Source of the DNA: Byssovorax sp. | Lineage (GTDB): Bacteria; Myxococcota_A; Polyangia; Polyangiales; Polyangiaceae | Direction of reading: 5' to 3' | Assembly: GCA_025362495.1 (NCBI GenBank) | Contig: JANYGI010000020.1 | Coordinates: 1 to 64,000 of the forward strand | Length of the DNA: 64,000 bases | Shown: piece by piece, positions 47,065-56,143 of the stretch | Position numbering within the stretch: the first letter of the stretch is position 1 | Layout of the letters: every line of letters starts with the position of its first letter | Notes under the pieces: generated by a model | Seen by the model: only the letters and a program-made list of their open reading frames with translations | What the model was told of the DNA's origin: nothing | Database searches by the model: none | Program-made: the position numbers and the translations under genes

Positions 47065-48723
47065 ATGGACGACGAGATTCGATACCTCGGGCCGCGGCGC
47101 GCCCGGCGCCCCTACCTGCGTGAGCATGGCTTCGCGGCCTCGCTCGTCGCGGCGGGGCTCGGGTGCGCCGCGCTTGTTGCGGCGTGCAGCGAAGGCTCGA
47201 ACGACAATGGCCCTGGCGCCACGGGCGGGGGATCGACGGTCGGCTCCGGTGGTGGCCCGTCCACCGGAGTCGGCGTCACGAGCGGTGGACCGGTCGACGC
47301 CGGCCTCCCGCCCGAGAAAGAGGTCGAGTCGAGCTACGGCGCCCCCGTGGCGACTGGCAAGTACGTCTGGGTGGCCAACCCCAGCAGCGGCCGCGTCGCG
47401 TACATCGACGCGGTTACCCTGGAAATCAAGCTCGTCGACGCCGGCAACGGCCCCACGTACGTGGCCGCCGTGCCGGACGCCAAAGACGACGTCGCGCTCG
47501 TCCTCAACGTCCTCTCCAGCGACGCGACCCTGCTGCGCGCCTCGTCGAAAGGGCTCACGGCGCTGTCGATCCCCGTCCCGTCCTCGGGCAACGGGTGGTC
47601 CGTCTCGGCCAATGGCCACTGGGCCGTCGCCTGGACGAGCTCGCGCTCCATCAAGAGCCCTGATCCGGTGGAGGGATATCAGGACATCACCGTCCTCGAC
47701 CTCACCCCCGGCGCCGAGAAGGCCACTCCGCTGACCGTCGGCTATCGCCCCTTCGCCGTCAGCTTCGACGCCGGGTCCGGGCGCGCCTTCGCCGTCACCG
47801 AGGATGGCGTCAGCGTCGTCTCGCTCGACGGCCCCGGGGGGCCGGCGGTGATCAAGAACATTGCCTTCTCGGACCCGCCGCCGGCGCTCGCGCCCGACGT
47901 CTCGATCACGCCGGACGGCGCCTATGCGCTCCTCCGCAGCGACCAGCCGAGCATCGGAGTCCTCTCGCTCTCGGATGGCGTCCGCGTCGACGTCCCGCTC
48001 CCGGGCAAGCCCACGGATCTCGATCTCTCGGCCGATGGAACCCGGGCCGTCGCCGTGATCCGCGACACGAGCCAGGTGGCGCTGCTGCCGGTGCCGGGCG
48101 TCTTCACCAGCCCGCAGAGTGTCACTCTCGTCACCGTCGACGCCCTGATTGGATCCACCTCGCTCGCGGCGCAGGGCTCGAAGGCGTTCTTCTACACCAA
48201 CGCGGTCTCGAGCCCGCTGCTCGCGGTGATGGACACCCTGGCGGCGCCGCCCACCTCGCGCGTGATCAAGCTGCGCGCGCCGATCCTCGCCGTCTTTCCC
48301 ACGCCGGACGGGTCGCACGCGCTCGTCCTCCACGACGCGCTCTTCGACGCGGGATCGCACTACCCCGCGGCGTTCAGCGTGGCCCCGATCGCCCTGGATC
48401 TGCCGCCCAAGATCGTCGGTCTCGACGCCCCGGTGATCTCGATCGCCGTGGCGCCCGCGGGGGATCACGGGCTCATCGCCACCGGCGATCAGGCGACTGG
48501 CATCTACCAGCTCGTCGTCGCCAGCATGCCTTCGCTCGCCGTGCAGAAGCTCCCGCTCGCGAGCCTGCCGATCGCCGCGGGCATCGTCGCGGGCGCCAAT
48601 CGCGGCTTCGTCGCGCAGAAGCACCCCGACGGCCGCATCACCTTCGTGAACCTCGAGACGGGTGACGCCCGCACCCTGACCGGGTTCGAACTCGGCACTC
48701 AGGTCGTCGACGGAAGCAAATGA
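47065..48723 (+). CDS. Beta-propeller lipoprotein (first of a pair)
   Basis: 552 aa from ATG 47065. A basic N-terminus, hydrophobic run and lipobox LVAAC (C41) are followed by a Gly/Ser/Thr linker. The rest is made of YVTN/WD-like blades (GKYVWVANPSSGRVAYIDAVTLEIKLVDAGNGP, VSVVSLDGPGG, GAYALLRSDQPSIGVLSLSDGVRVD). No enzyme motif is seen. The stop overlaps the next start by 4 bp (ATGA), so the pair is translationally coupled. Confidence 0.75.
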   Translation: MDDEIRYLGPRRARRPYLREHGFAASLVAAGLGCAALVAACSEGSNDNGPGATGGGSTVGSGGGPSTGVGVTSGGPVDAGLPPEKEVESSYGAPVATGKYVWVANPSSGRVAYIDAVTLEIKLVDAGNGPTYVAAVPDAKDDVALVLNVLSSDATLLRASSKGLTALSIPVPSSGNGWSVSANGHWAVAWTSSRSIKSPDPVEGYQDITVLDLTPGAEKATPLTVGYRPFAVSFDAGSGRAFAVTEDGVSVVSLDGPGGPAVIKNIAFSDPPPALAPDVSITPDGAYALLRSDQPSIGVLSLSDGVRVDVPLPGKPTDLDLSADGTRAVAVIRDTSQVALLPVPGVFTSPQSVTLVTVDALIGSTSLAAQGSKAFFYTNAVSSPLLAVMDTLAAPPTSRVIKLRAPILAVFPTPDGSHALVLHDALFDAGSHYPAAFSVAPIALDLPPKIVGLDAPVISIAVAPAGDHGLIATGDQATGIYQLVVASMPSLAVQKLPLASLPIAAGIVAGANRGFVAQKHPDGRITFVNLETGDARTLTGFELGTQVVDGSK

Positions 48724-50327
48724 ACACCCGACCTTCCCCGAGACGCCCTCTCGGTTCTGCCTTCCTCCTCGGCGCGCTTGCCACGCTTCTCCCGGCCTGC
48801 GGCGACCGCGACGCGGTGTGGGGCGCCGCTCCCGCGCCGGTGATCGCTCACGGCCTCGACGGCTCGGCTGCGTTCGTCGACGTCGGCGCCGAGCGCGTGC
48901 TGCTCACGCCGGTCGAGCCCGATCTCACCCTCGCTCCCGTCTCGGTGCCCGTGCGCCGCGGGTACGCCACGTCGGAGGCCACGCGTGACGGCTCGGCGCT
49001 CCTCGTCCTCGCCCGCGGCGACGTGCCGCGCCAGAAGGCCGACGACGAGAAGCCGGGATTGACGATGATCGCCGGCGGGACGACTCCGCACCTCCTCAGG
49101 ACGTACGATATTTCGGATCCGCTGTCGGGGCTGGCGATCGATCCCGAAGGGCACTTTGCCGTCATCTATCCTTCGGCGGCGGACTCGTCGTTCGTCGCCA
49201 ACCCCAACGAGCTCGCCGTCGTCGATCTGGCCACGCCCCCGGGCCCGGGCAACCCGGTGTCGCTCACGCTCCGCAGCTTCGGCGGCCGCCCCGAGTCGCT
49301 GGTCTTCACGCCGACTCTGGTGCTCCCCGGCGGCGCGCGCCGCTTGCTGGTCGTGCTCACGGATCGCGACGTCGGCCTCATCGATCTCGCCGACCCCGCG
49401 AGCGGCGATGTCACGGTGCGACTCAGCACCACGGGCTCGCGCGTGACGCCGGTGCAGATCGCCGTCAGCGACGGGGATCCCACGCGGAGCGACGACGCGC
49501 GACTCGCCATCCGCCTCGCCGGCGATCCGAGCGTGATCCTCGTCGACCTGCTGGCCTCGACCGCGAGCGACTCTGCCCACGATTTCAAGCCCACACCGAA
49601 CGTGGTGCTCGCCTCCGGGCCGCCGAGCGACGTGGCCTTCGTCAACACCGATGGTGGGCTCCGCCTCGCGGCGCTCGTGCCCTCGAAGCAGAGCCTCTCG
49701 CTCATCGATCCGGCGACGGGCGTCTCCAAGGACGTCGCGCTCGACGCGCCGTACGAGCACCTCTCGCTCGTGACTGGCATCGTCGGCGGCCCCGCCTCGG
49801 GCGCCGACGTGGCCTTGCTCTGGTCGGCGTCGAGCCCGTTCATCTCCTTCGTCGCCCTCGGATCCACGGCCGGCAAGCCCTACAAGAGCGTAGAGCGCCT
49901 GCAGCTCGAGCAGCCCGTCGCCCGGGTGATCGACGTGCCCGCGCCCAACGATCGCTTGAAGATCCTCGCCGCCGCGGATGGCCGCGCGTTCTTCGTGCTC
50001 GACCTCATCGCCCGCACCGCCTCGCCGATCGTTTCGTCGGCGTTCGGCATCGACTTCACCGTCTCTGCCGACGGACAGCGCTCCTGGCTGCTCGCGCCCG
50101 GCGGGTCCGATCTCGCGGCGCTCAGCCTCTCCAGTTTGCACCCGCAGAACTTCTCGCTCGGCTCACCGCTGCAGGCGGCCTTCGAGGTCGGCCGGCGCGG
50201 CGGCGGGCGCGCGCTCCTCGCGGTTCACTCCGACGGTGATCTCGGCGTTACCGTGCTCGACGGCGAGCATCCCTCTCTCGAGACCGCGGTGGAGTATCAA
50301 GGCCTTCTGCTCGGGAGTCTCCGATGA
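48720..50327 (+). CDS. Beta-propeller lipoprotein (second of a pair)
   Basis: 535 aa. Lipobox LLPAC (C27). The mature part repeats blade-like units (SAAFVDVGAERVLLTP, DGSALLVLARGD, RLLVVLTDRDVGLIDLADPASGDV, FVALGSTAGKPYKSVERLQL) and ends without a tail. The layout parallels the upstream protein, suggesting an old duplication with strong divergence. Overlaps on both sides (4 bp each) tie it to the upstream lipoprotein and to the barrel protein downstream. Confidence 0.75.
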   Translation: MNTRPSPRRPLGSAFLLGALATLLPACGDRDAVWGAAPAPVIAHGLDGSAAFVDVGAERVLLTPVEPDLTLAPVSVPVRRGYATSEATRDGSALLVLARGDVPRQKADDEKPGLTMIAGGTTPHLLRTYDISDPLSGLAIDPEGHFAVIYPSAADSSFVANPNELAVVDLATPPGPGNPVSLTLRSFGGRPESLVFTPTLVLPGGARRLLVVLTDRDVGLIDLADPASGDVTVRLSTTGSRVTPVQIAVSDGDPTRSDDARLAIRLAGDPSVILVDLLASTASDSAHDFKPTPNVVLASGPPSDVAFVNTDGGLRLAALVPSKQSLSLIDPATGVSKDVALDAPYEHLSLVTGIVGGPASGADVALLWSASSPFISFVALGSTAGKPYKSVERLQLEQPVARVIDVPAPNDRLKILAAADGRAFFVLDLIARTASPIVSSAFGIDFTVSADGQRSWLLAPGGSDLAALSLSSLHPQNFSLGSPLQAAFEVGRRGGGRALLAVHSDGDLGVTVLDGEHPSLETAVEYQGLLLGSLR

Positions 50328-51073
50328 GCGCTCACACCCTCCTCGGCGCCGCGGCGCTCGCGGCGATGATCACGGCTCCTCTCGTGGCCCACGCGGACGC
50401 GGGCGTCACCGCGGGCGTCGCCCCGACCCGGGATATCGCCGCGCCGGCAAAGGCTTCTCCGGCCTGGCGCGCGCCGGAGATCAACCTCGCCTTCGGGCTG
50501 CGCACCATGGTCATGCCGAGCGCCGGGCTCGATCCCTTCTCCACGAACGACAGCGTCGCGCAGCTCTCGCTCGCCGCCGGGCCGACGCTGCTGCGCCGGG
50601 GCGCCGTCTCGATAGCGGCCCTCGCCGAGTGGGATTACGGCGACAAAGAGGGCACGGCGCGCACCGACGTGACGTCGCTGACGATGCATCGACTCGGGAT
50701 CGGCCTCGAGACCCGCTTGCAGCTCGCCCGTCGACTCATGATCTTCGCCAGGCTCTCTCCGGCCGCGGTGAACCTGCGGGGCTCGATCACCGACGCTGGC
50801 ATTCCCCGGCCGCTGGTGGCGCGGACCTGGACGTGGGCGCTCGACGCCACCGCGGGCCTCGGCGTGATGATCGCGAACACCGGCCCGCGCGAGGCGCCGA
50901 CGTCGCGATTCTGGTTCACGGGCGAGCTGGGCTATGGCTTCGCGGGCGAGGCCACGATGACCTATGCGCCCGACTCCGACGCCGCAGATCCCCGCAAATA
51001 TGGCTCGATCATGCTCCCGGCGCTCCGCCCGTCAGGGGCGCTCGGGCGGCTCGCGATGGTCGTCGCATTCTGA
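50324..51073 (+). CDS. Outer-membrane beta-barrel-type protein
   Basis: 249 aa from ATG 50324, overlapping the upstream stop. Sec signal peptide (LLGAAALAAMITAPLVAHA-D). The mature protein has long amphipathic strands (INLAFGLRTMVMP, LSLAAGPTLLRRGAVSIAALAEWDYG, TWALDATAGLGVMI, FTGELGYGFAG) and ends ...GRLAMVVAF with a C-terminal Phe, a typical signal for barrel insertion. No family name can be given. It is probably the membrane partner of the two propeller lipoproteins. Confidence 0.72.
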   Translation: MSAHTLLGAAALAAMITAPLVAHADAGVTAGVAPTRDIAAPAKASPAWRAPEINLAFGLRTMVMPSAGLDPFSTNDSVAQLSLAAGPTLLRRGAVSIAALAEWDYGDKEGTARTDVTSLTMHRLGIGLETRLQLARRLMIFARLSPAAVNLRGSITDAGIPRPLVARTWTWALDATAGLGVMIANTGPREAPTSRFWFTGELGYGFAGEATMTYAPDSDAADPRKYGSIMLPALRPSGALGRLAMVVAF

Positions 51074-51135
51074 TTCACCCGGCGCGACAGCGAAGCTTGT
51101 CGCTGGCACCGTGAGGGCGGGTTATTCTCGCCGCC

Positions 51136-51714
51136 ATGTACGCTGGCCACCTCGATCTCACGATGCCTCTCGTCTGGACCGTCGACGACGCGCTCCCTCT
51201 CGACGTCTGCGCGGAGTACGCGCGCCGCATCCGCGAAGGCGCCACCGAGATCGCTCCGATCGTCGGCCATGGCGGCGGCCCGGAGATCGATCTCGCCGTG
51301 CGCAACAACACCCGCACGATGTGGGACGACGTCGACGAGGCCAACGGGCTGCTCGCGCGCGTGGCGTCGAGCGTCCCACCCGTGCTCTCGGGGATGAAGC
51401 TCGCGGGCGCCAACCCGCGCCTGCGCCTCTATCGCTACGGCCCCGGCGAACGCCACGGCGCGCACTGGGACACCGTCGTCGAGCTCGACCACGGCGTGCG
51501 CAGCCTCCTCACGCTGGTGTTCTATCTCAACGATGGATTCGCGGGCGGCGACACCGATTTCCCCGAGCTGTCGCGGCGGATCGTCCCGCGCGCGGGCACG
51601 GCGCTGCTCTTCCAGCATCGCATCTTGCACGAGGCGAGCGAGGTGCTCTCGGGCGAGAAGCTGGTGCTCCGAACCGACGTACTCTACGGGCCCGCGAGCG
51701 CGGATCCACGATGA
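51136..51714 (+). CDS. 2-oxoglutarate/Fe(II)-dependent oxygenase, prolyl-4-hydroxylase type
   Basis: 192 aa. The iron triad is HWD (H110, D112) and H165 (RILHEAS), and R179 (LRTDVLY) is placed to bind 2-oxoglutarate. LRLYRYGPGERHGAHWDT and LTLVFYLNDGFAGGDTDFP are typical of P4Hc-domain enzymes. It should hydroxylate a protein side chain or small molecule; the target is unknown. No signal peptide. It overlaps the next gene by 4 bp. Confidence 0.9.
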   Translation: MYAGHLDLTMPLVWTVDDALPLDVCAEYARRIREGATEIAPIVGHGGGPEIDLAVRNNTRTMWDDVDEANGLLARVASSVPPVLSGMKLAGANPRLRLYRYGPGERHGAHWDTVVELDHGVRSLLTLVFYLNDGFAGGDTDFPELSRRIVPRAGTALLFQHRILHEASEVLSGEKLVLRTDVLYGPASADPR

Positions 51715-52142
51715 TCGCCGGCCCGATCGAGGACACCACGATGCGGCTCCCGTCGGGGCGCGCGCTGGCGTTCACCACCTGGGGCGACCCGGGCGGCGGC
51801 GTCGTCTTCTACCTTCATGGCACCGGCCACTCGCGCCTCTTCTGCCCTGATCCAGAGGGTACTTTGCGCGCCGGCGTGCACCTCATCGCGAGCGATCGCC
51901 CCGGCGTCGGCGGGTCGGACCCCCACCGCGGCCACACGCTCGAAGGCGGCGCGCGCGATCTCGTCGATCTCGCCGATCACCTTGGAATCGAGCGCTTCGG
52001 CGTGGTCGACGACTGGATCCGTCGACTCGCGCGCCCGATCGTGACGCTCTGGCCCGACGTCGGGCACCTCGGCGTGGCGCGGCGCTGGGTCGAGGTCGTG
52101 GCGGCGATCCACCCGGAGCGTTGTTCTCCACGAACACGGTAA
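51711..52142 (+). CDS. Alpha/beta hydrolase with internal deletion (nucleophile region missing)
   Basis: 143 aa from ATG 51711. The N-terminal half is a normal alpha/beta hydrolase (VVFYLHGTGHSRLFCPD oxyanion loop, LIASDRPGVGGSDPHRG, DLVDLADHLGIERFGVV). Right where the GxSxG nucleophile elbow should follow, the sequence jumps to a typical C-terminal end (VTLWPDVGHLGVARRWVEVVAAI) holding the catalytic His. About 130 residues are missing without loss of frame. Normal relatives are ~270-290 aa. The product cannot be a working hydrolase; it may be decaying. Confidence 0.7.
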   Translation: MIAGPIEDTTMRLPSGRALAFTTWGDPGGGVVFYLHGTGHSRLFCPDPEGTLRAGVHLIASDRPGVGGSDPHRGHTLEGGARDLVDLADHLGIERFGVVDDWIRRLARPIVTLWPDVGHLGVARRWVEVVAAIHPERCSPRTR

Positions 52143-52382
52143 GATGCTGTTCTGGTCACCGTCGGATGTCAGCGACGAGCCCACGATCGGTCCATGGAGG
52201 GTAAAAATTCCATGTTCGCGGGAGAAAGGAATTGACGCGACGAAGTGACAGGCGTGCAATCGACACTGCGCCGAGGATGGGTTTCCGTGTCGCCCGGGTG
52301 GCCGCCACGAAGCATGTCAGTCGACGCAACGCTCCTCCTCACTTCCTCCGCTCCGGCGCACTTTCCCTCAAAGGACGTCCCA

Positions 52383-54599
52383 ATGGCACAGCCAATCAAG
52401 CATCGACGACGAACGGGATGGGAGAACGGGCGCCTGCTCGGCGTGTCCGCCGTGCTCGCCCTCACGGCGGGCGCCTGCATCGGCAAGATCGGCCCCAACG
52501 GCGCGAACGAGTCGACGGGCACCGGCGGCGCGGCGGCGATGTCGGGCTCGGGCGGTGACGGCGGCGGCCCGTACGTCGAGAAGTTCCCGTACGAGCGGGT
52601 CTCTCCTCGTCTCTACGTCTCGAAGGTGAAGAACCTCCTCATCGGCCAGGCGGCCACCGAGGAAGAGATCTCCGCCGTCGAGAAGGACCCGAAGGCTCTC
52701 CGCGCCATGGTCGACGCCTGGTTCGTCAAGCCCGACGCCCAGGACAAGTTCTTCAGCTTCTTCCAGAAGGCGTTTCAGCAGACGCAGATCGGCGTCAACG
52801 ACTTCGTCGATCAGGGCGGCGTCGCCAACAACAAGGACACCACCGTCCTCATCGCTGCCCGCGAGATGTTCGCGCGCACGGTGCTCAAGGGCCTCGCGGA
52901 CGGCAAGCCGTTCACCGACACGGTGACGACTCACACGTTCATGATGACGCCCGCCCTCATGGCGTTCTATCTCTACATTGATCAGACGCTGACGGACGAT
53001 CTCGGCAAAGCCACCCCGAGCGTGCCCAAGGCCGATGGAACGATCGGGTCGACCATCGACTCCTGGGCCACGTACGACCCGACGATGATGGCGCCGCCGG
53101 TCACGCTCGACATGGTGCTCGACCCCAAGAGCCCGCATTACATGCACTTCCCGGTGCCGGCCGCGTTCGGCTGCAACATGCCGGTGCTCGACGGGACTGG
53201 CCACGTCACGCTCGACGCGATGGGCAAGGTCATCACCACGCCGATGCCCTACAACGAGCGTCAATACGCCGGCACCGCGGCCGTCTTTGCGCTCCTCTTC
53301 GGCACGGCGCCGATGGGCGGCGTCAAGGCGAGCGAGCCGCCGGCGCCGCCGATCCCGGCCGACGTGCCGGCCAGCGACAAGGGCAAGTACTCCATTCAGT
53401 GCGACGGCACGCAGAACTTCAAGGCCCTCTACACCGCGGAAGACTCGATCTGGCGCCCCGTCACCATCCGCGCGCCGATGGCGGGCGAGAAGCTGACTCC
53501 CTTCTACGACCTCAAGACGCTGCGCACGAAGAACGAGATCGTCTCGCGCATGCCCCGCGTCGGGTTCTTCAGCACGCCGGCCTTCTTCGCCAACTGGGCG
53601 ACGAACAAGAGCAACGAGGCCCGCGACGCGATGAACCAGACGCTGGTCGTCGCCATCGGCAAGAGCATCAACCCGGTCGACAAGGGCACCTCCACCGTGC
53701 TCGACACCGGCGTCGACGGCGAGCACTCGGACCCGAACAGCCCCTGTTACAGCTGTCACCAGACGATGGATCCGATGCGGCTCATCTTCCGCAAGACGTT
53801 CACCTACAGCTACCATGTGCAGCAGAACCCGGCGCAGCTGTTCGCCACGTCGACGTTCGACTTCCTCGGCGAGAAGGCCGGCCTCACCTCGCTCGACGAT
53901 CTCGCCCAGACGCTGATCAAGCACCCTCGCTACCCGATCGCCTGGGTCCAGAAGCTCTGCTACTACGCGAACTCCGACGCTTGCTCCGAGGACGATCCGG
54001 AGTTCCTTCGCATCGCCAAGGCCTTCGCCGACAGCAACTTCGACTTCCACACCCTCGTTGGAGAGCTGTTCTCCTCGCCGATCATCACCGGCGCCGAGAA
54101 GACGAAGACCCGCGTCGACTTCGGCGAGACGGTGAGCATCGCGCGGCAAGACCACCTCTGCGCCTCGCTGACGAACCGCCTCAAGCTGCCGACGAACGTC
54201 TGCGGCTCGATCACCAACCCGACGCAGGCCCAGGCCGTCGCCAACAACATCCCCTCGGACGGCTACCTCCGCGGCGCCGAGGCTCCGGCCCTCTCCACGG
54301 ATCCCACGCTGTTCTTCCGCGGCGCCGGCGAGACCATCTGCCAGATCGCGGCCGACCTCGTCGTCGACAAGGCCCCGATGAGCCTTTACAGCAGCGCCAA
54401 GAAGGATCAGGCCATCACCGACTTCGTGGGCAACATCATGGGCCTCGCCACGGGCGACCCGACGGCGGCGCCCGCGATGCAGATCCTGCAAGACCACTAC
54501 GACGCGGCCATCGCCGCCAAGGCCACGCCGACCGACGCGCTCAAGAGCACGTTCGTCCTCGCCTGCACCTCGCCCACCTCTCTGGCCATGGGCCTGTGA
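52383..54599 (+). CDS. Secreted lipoprotein with one CxxCH motif, DUF1588/DUF1800-like
   Basis: 738 aa from ATG 52383, chosen because AAAGGA lies 8 bases upstream and a lipobox TAGAC then follows. The N-terminal region (RVSPRLYVSKVKNLLIGQAATEEEISAVEKD... FFQKAFQQTQIG) is helical. The single haem-like motif CYSCH (C455, C458, H459) sits in PCYSCHQTMDPMRLIFRKTF, wording shared with DUF1588-type planctomycete/myxobacterial proteins. The gene is followed 11 bp later by a Tat-exported protein, a pairing known for this class of proteins. Whether haem is bound is not shown. Confidence 0.7.
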   Translation: MAQPIKHRRRTGWENGRLLGVSAVLALTAGACIGKIGPNGANESTGTGGAAAMSGSGGDGGGPYVEKFPYERVSPRLYVSKVKNLLIGQAATEEEISAVEKDPKALRAMVDAWFVKPDAQDKFFSFFQKAFQQTQIGVNDFVDQGGVANNKDTTVLIAAREMFARTVLKGLADGKPFTDTVTTHTFMMTPALMAFYLYIDQTLTDDLGKATPSVPKADGTIGSTIDSWATYDPTMMAPPVTLDMVLDPKSPHYMHFPVPAAFGCNMPVLDGTGHVTLDAMGKVITTPMPYNERQYAGTAAVFALLFGTAPMGGVKASEPPAPPIPADVPASDKGKYSIQCDGTQNFKALYTAEDSIWRPVTIRAPMAGEKLTPFYDLKTLRTKNEIVSRMPRVGFFSTPAFFANWATNKSNEARDAMNQTLVVAIGKSINPVDKGTSTVLDTGVDGEHSDPNSPCYSCHQTMDPMRLIFRKTFTYSYHVQQNPAQLFATSTFDFLGEKAGLTSLDDLAQTLIKHPRYPIAWVQKLCYYANSDACSEDDPEFLRIAKAFADSNFDFHTLVGELFSSPIITGAEKTKTRVDFGETVSIARQDHLCASLTNRLKLPTNVCGSITNPTQAQAVANNIPSDGYLRGAEAPALSTDPTLFFRGAGETICQIAADLVVDKAPMSLYSSAKKDQAITDFVGNIMGLATGDPTAAPAMQILQDHYDAAIAAKATPTDALKSTFVLACTSPTSLAMGL

Positions 54600-54610
54600 C
54601 GGAGAAGCCA

Positions 54611-55912
54611 ATGATTACCCGACGAGACGCTCTCCGTGGTGGCCTGCTCGGCGCAGGCATGCTCGGCCTGCGCGCGATGGCGACTGGCCTTCCGATGTCG
54701 TTCCTCCTCAACCCCAGCATCGCTCGCAGCGACGAGGCCTGCGCGGCGATGGACGCCTCGCAGTTCCTCATCCTGTCGATGTCGGCGAACGGCGACGCGC
54801 TCAACTGCAACGTGCCGGGCACCTACGATCTCCCGGCCACGTTCGCGTCCGGGACGATCAACCACCCCGACACGCCCGAGATGGCGCCCAAGTCGCTCAA
54901 GCTCGGCGCGACGATGTACACCGCGGCGACGCCCTGGGCTTCGCTGCCGCAGGCGGTCCTCGACCGCACGAGCTTCTTCCACCACCGCACCCAGACTGCC
55001 AATCACGGCGAGCTGGGCAAGGTGCTGAAGCTGTTCGGTCAGCTCCGCCGCGGCGAGGAGATCGTCTCCTACTACTCGAAGAACCTCTCGCAGTGCTTCA
55101 AGACGGTGCAGCCGCAGCCGGTCACCATCGGCGGCGAGACGGCGAGCTACGGTGGGCGCTACCTGCCGAACCTCACGCCCACCGGCCTCAAGGCCATCCT
55201 CACGGGCCCGACCGGCATCACGAAGGACCTCCAGGGCCTGCGCGATTCCAGCCTCGACAAGCTCAATGCGCTCTTCAAGCAGAACCGCGCCGAGACCTCG
55301 GCCGAGCGCGACTTCCTCGATCAGATGGCGCTCTCGCAGACCCAGATCCGCGACCTGATCGACAAGGTCGCGACCGAGCTGCAGAACATCAAGGGCGACG
55401 ACGCCCCCAACCAGATCACGGCGGCCGTGCTGCTCGTGAAGATGAACGTGACCCCGGTGGTGACGCTCCACCTGCCCTTCTCGGGCGACAACCACACCGA
55501 CGCGCTGTGGAAGAACGAGACGACGCAGACGGTGGCCTCGGTGGCGAACATCAACCTGCTGATGCAGAAGCTGCAGATGTACAACCTCCAGGACAAGGTC
55601 ACCTTCGCGACGCTGAACGTGTTCGGCCGCAAGTTCGACACCAGCCTGGGGCGCGGTCACAACGCGCAGCACAGCGTGTCAGTGATGATCGGGAAGGGGA
55701 TCAAGCCGGGCGTCATCGGCGGCCTCGTGCCCGGCGGTAACTCCGCCGACATCGACTCGGTGACGGGCACCATCAGCGCCGGCGGGGACATCCCTGCTGC
55801 CGACAGCCTCGCTTCCGTGGCAAAGACGCTGGGCCGCGCGCTCGGCATCTCGCAGGCGTCGCTCGACGATCAGATCACCGCGGGCAAGACGGTCGCGGCG
55901 GCGCTGGTCTGA
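54611..55912 (+). CDS. Tat-exported DUF1501-like protein
   Basis: 433 aa from ATG 54611. The N-terminus has a twin-arginine signal (TRRDALRGGLLGAG... LNPSIARS). The body has sulfatase/alkaline-phosphatase-superfamily-like wording: HHRTQTANHGELGK, VVTLHLPFSGDNHTD and FATLNVFGRKFDTSLGRGHN, the last matching the EFGR...GRDHN box of DUF1501. Folded export by Tat suggests that a cofactor or metal is loaded in the cytoplasm. Function is unknown; DUF1501 proteins are almost always encoded with a partner such as the one upstream. Confidence 0.78.
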   Translation: MITRRDALRGGLLGAGMLGLRAMATGLPMSFLLNPSIARSDEACAAMDASQFLILSMSANGDALNCNVPGTYDLPATFASGTINHPDTPEMAPKSLKLGATMYTAATPWASLPQAVLDRTSFFHHRTQTANHGELGKVLKLFGQLRRGEEIVSYYSKNLSQCFKTVQPQPVTIGGETASYGGRYLPNLTPTGLKAILTGPTGITKDLQGLRDSSLDKLNALFKQNRAETSAERDFLDQMALSQTQIRDLIDKVATELQNIKGDDAPNQITAAVLLVKMNVTPVVTLHLPFSGDNHTDALWKNETTQTVASVANINLLMQKLQMYNLQDKVTFATLNVFGRKFDTSLGRGHNAQHSVSVMIGKGIKPGVIGGLVPGGNSADIDSVTGTISAGGDIPAADSLASVAKTLGRALGISQASLDDQITAGKTVAAALV

Positions 55913-56143
55913 TCGCACGTGGCCCGCCGCTCCCGTGCAATCACGGTGACGCGGCGGGCGTCGGGGGCGAAGAGCGCGCGCTTCGCACGCGGGTGCGCCG
56001 ATGTGTCTTGCAAAATGCCAGCAGTGACGGGCACCCTGCGCCTCACGGTGCGCTCTTCGGTCCGACCCCCCCGACTCTCCGAGGCTCCTCTGCAAAGCTC
56101 GATTTTTCGGCCTGTTCTGCGCCGCTCGAACCTTCGCCGCGCC

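Noticed and set aside
52368..54611. 747-codon open frame antisense to the CxxCH lipoprotein
   Set aside because: The plus-strand gene has a ribosome-binding site, a lipobox and a CxxCH motif; the antisense has none.
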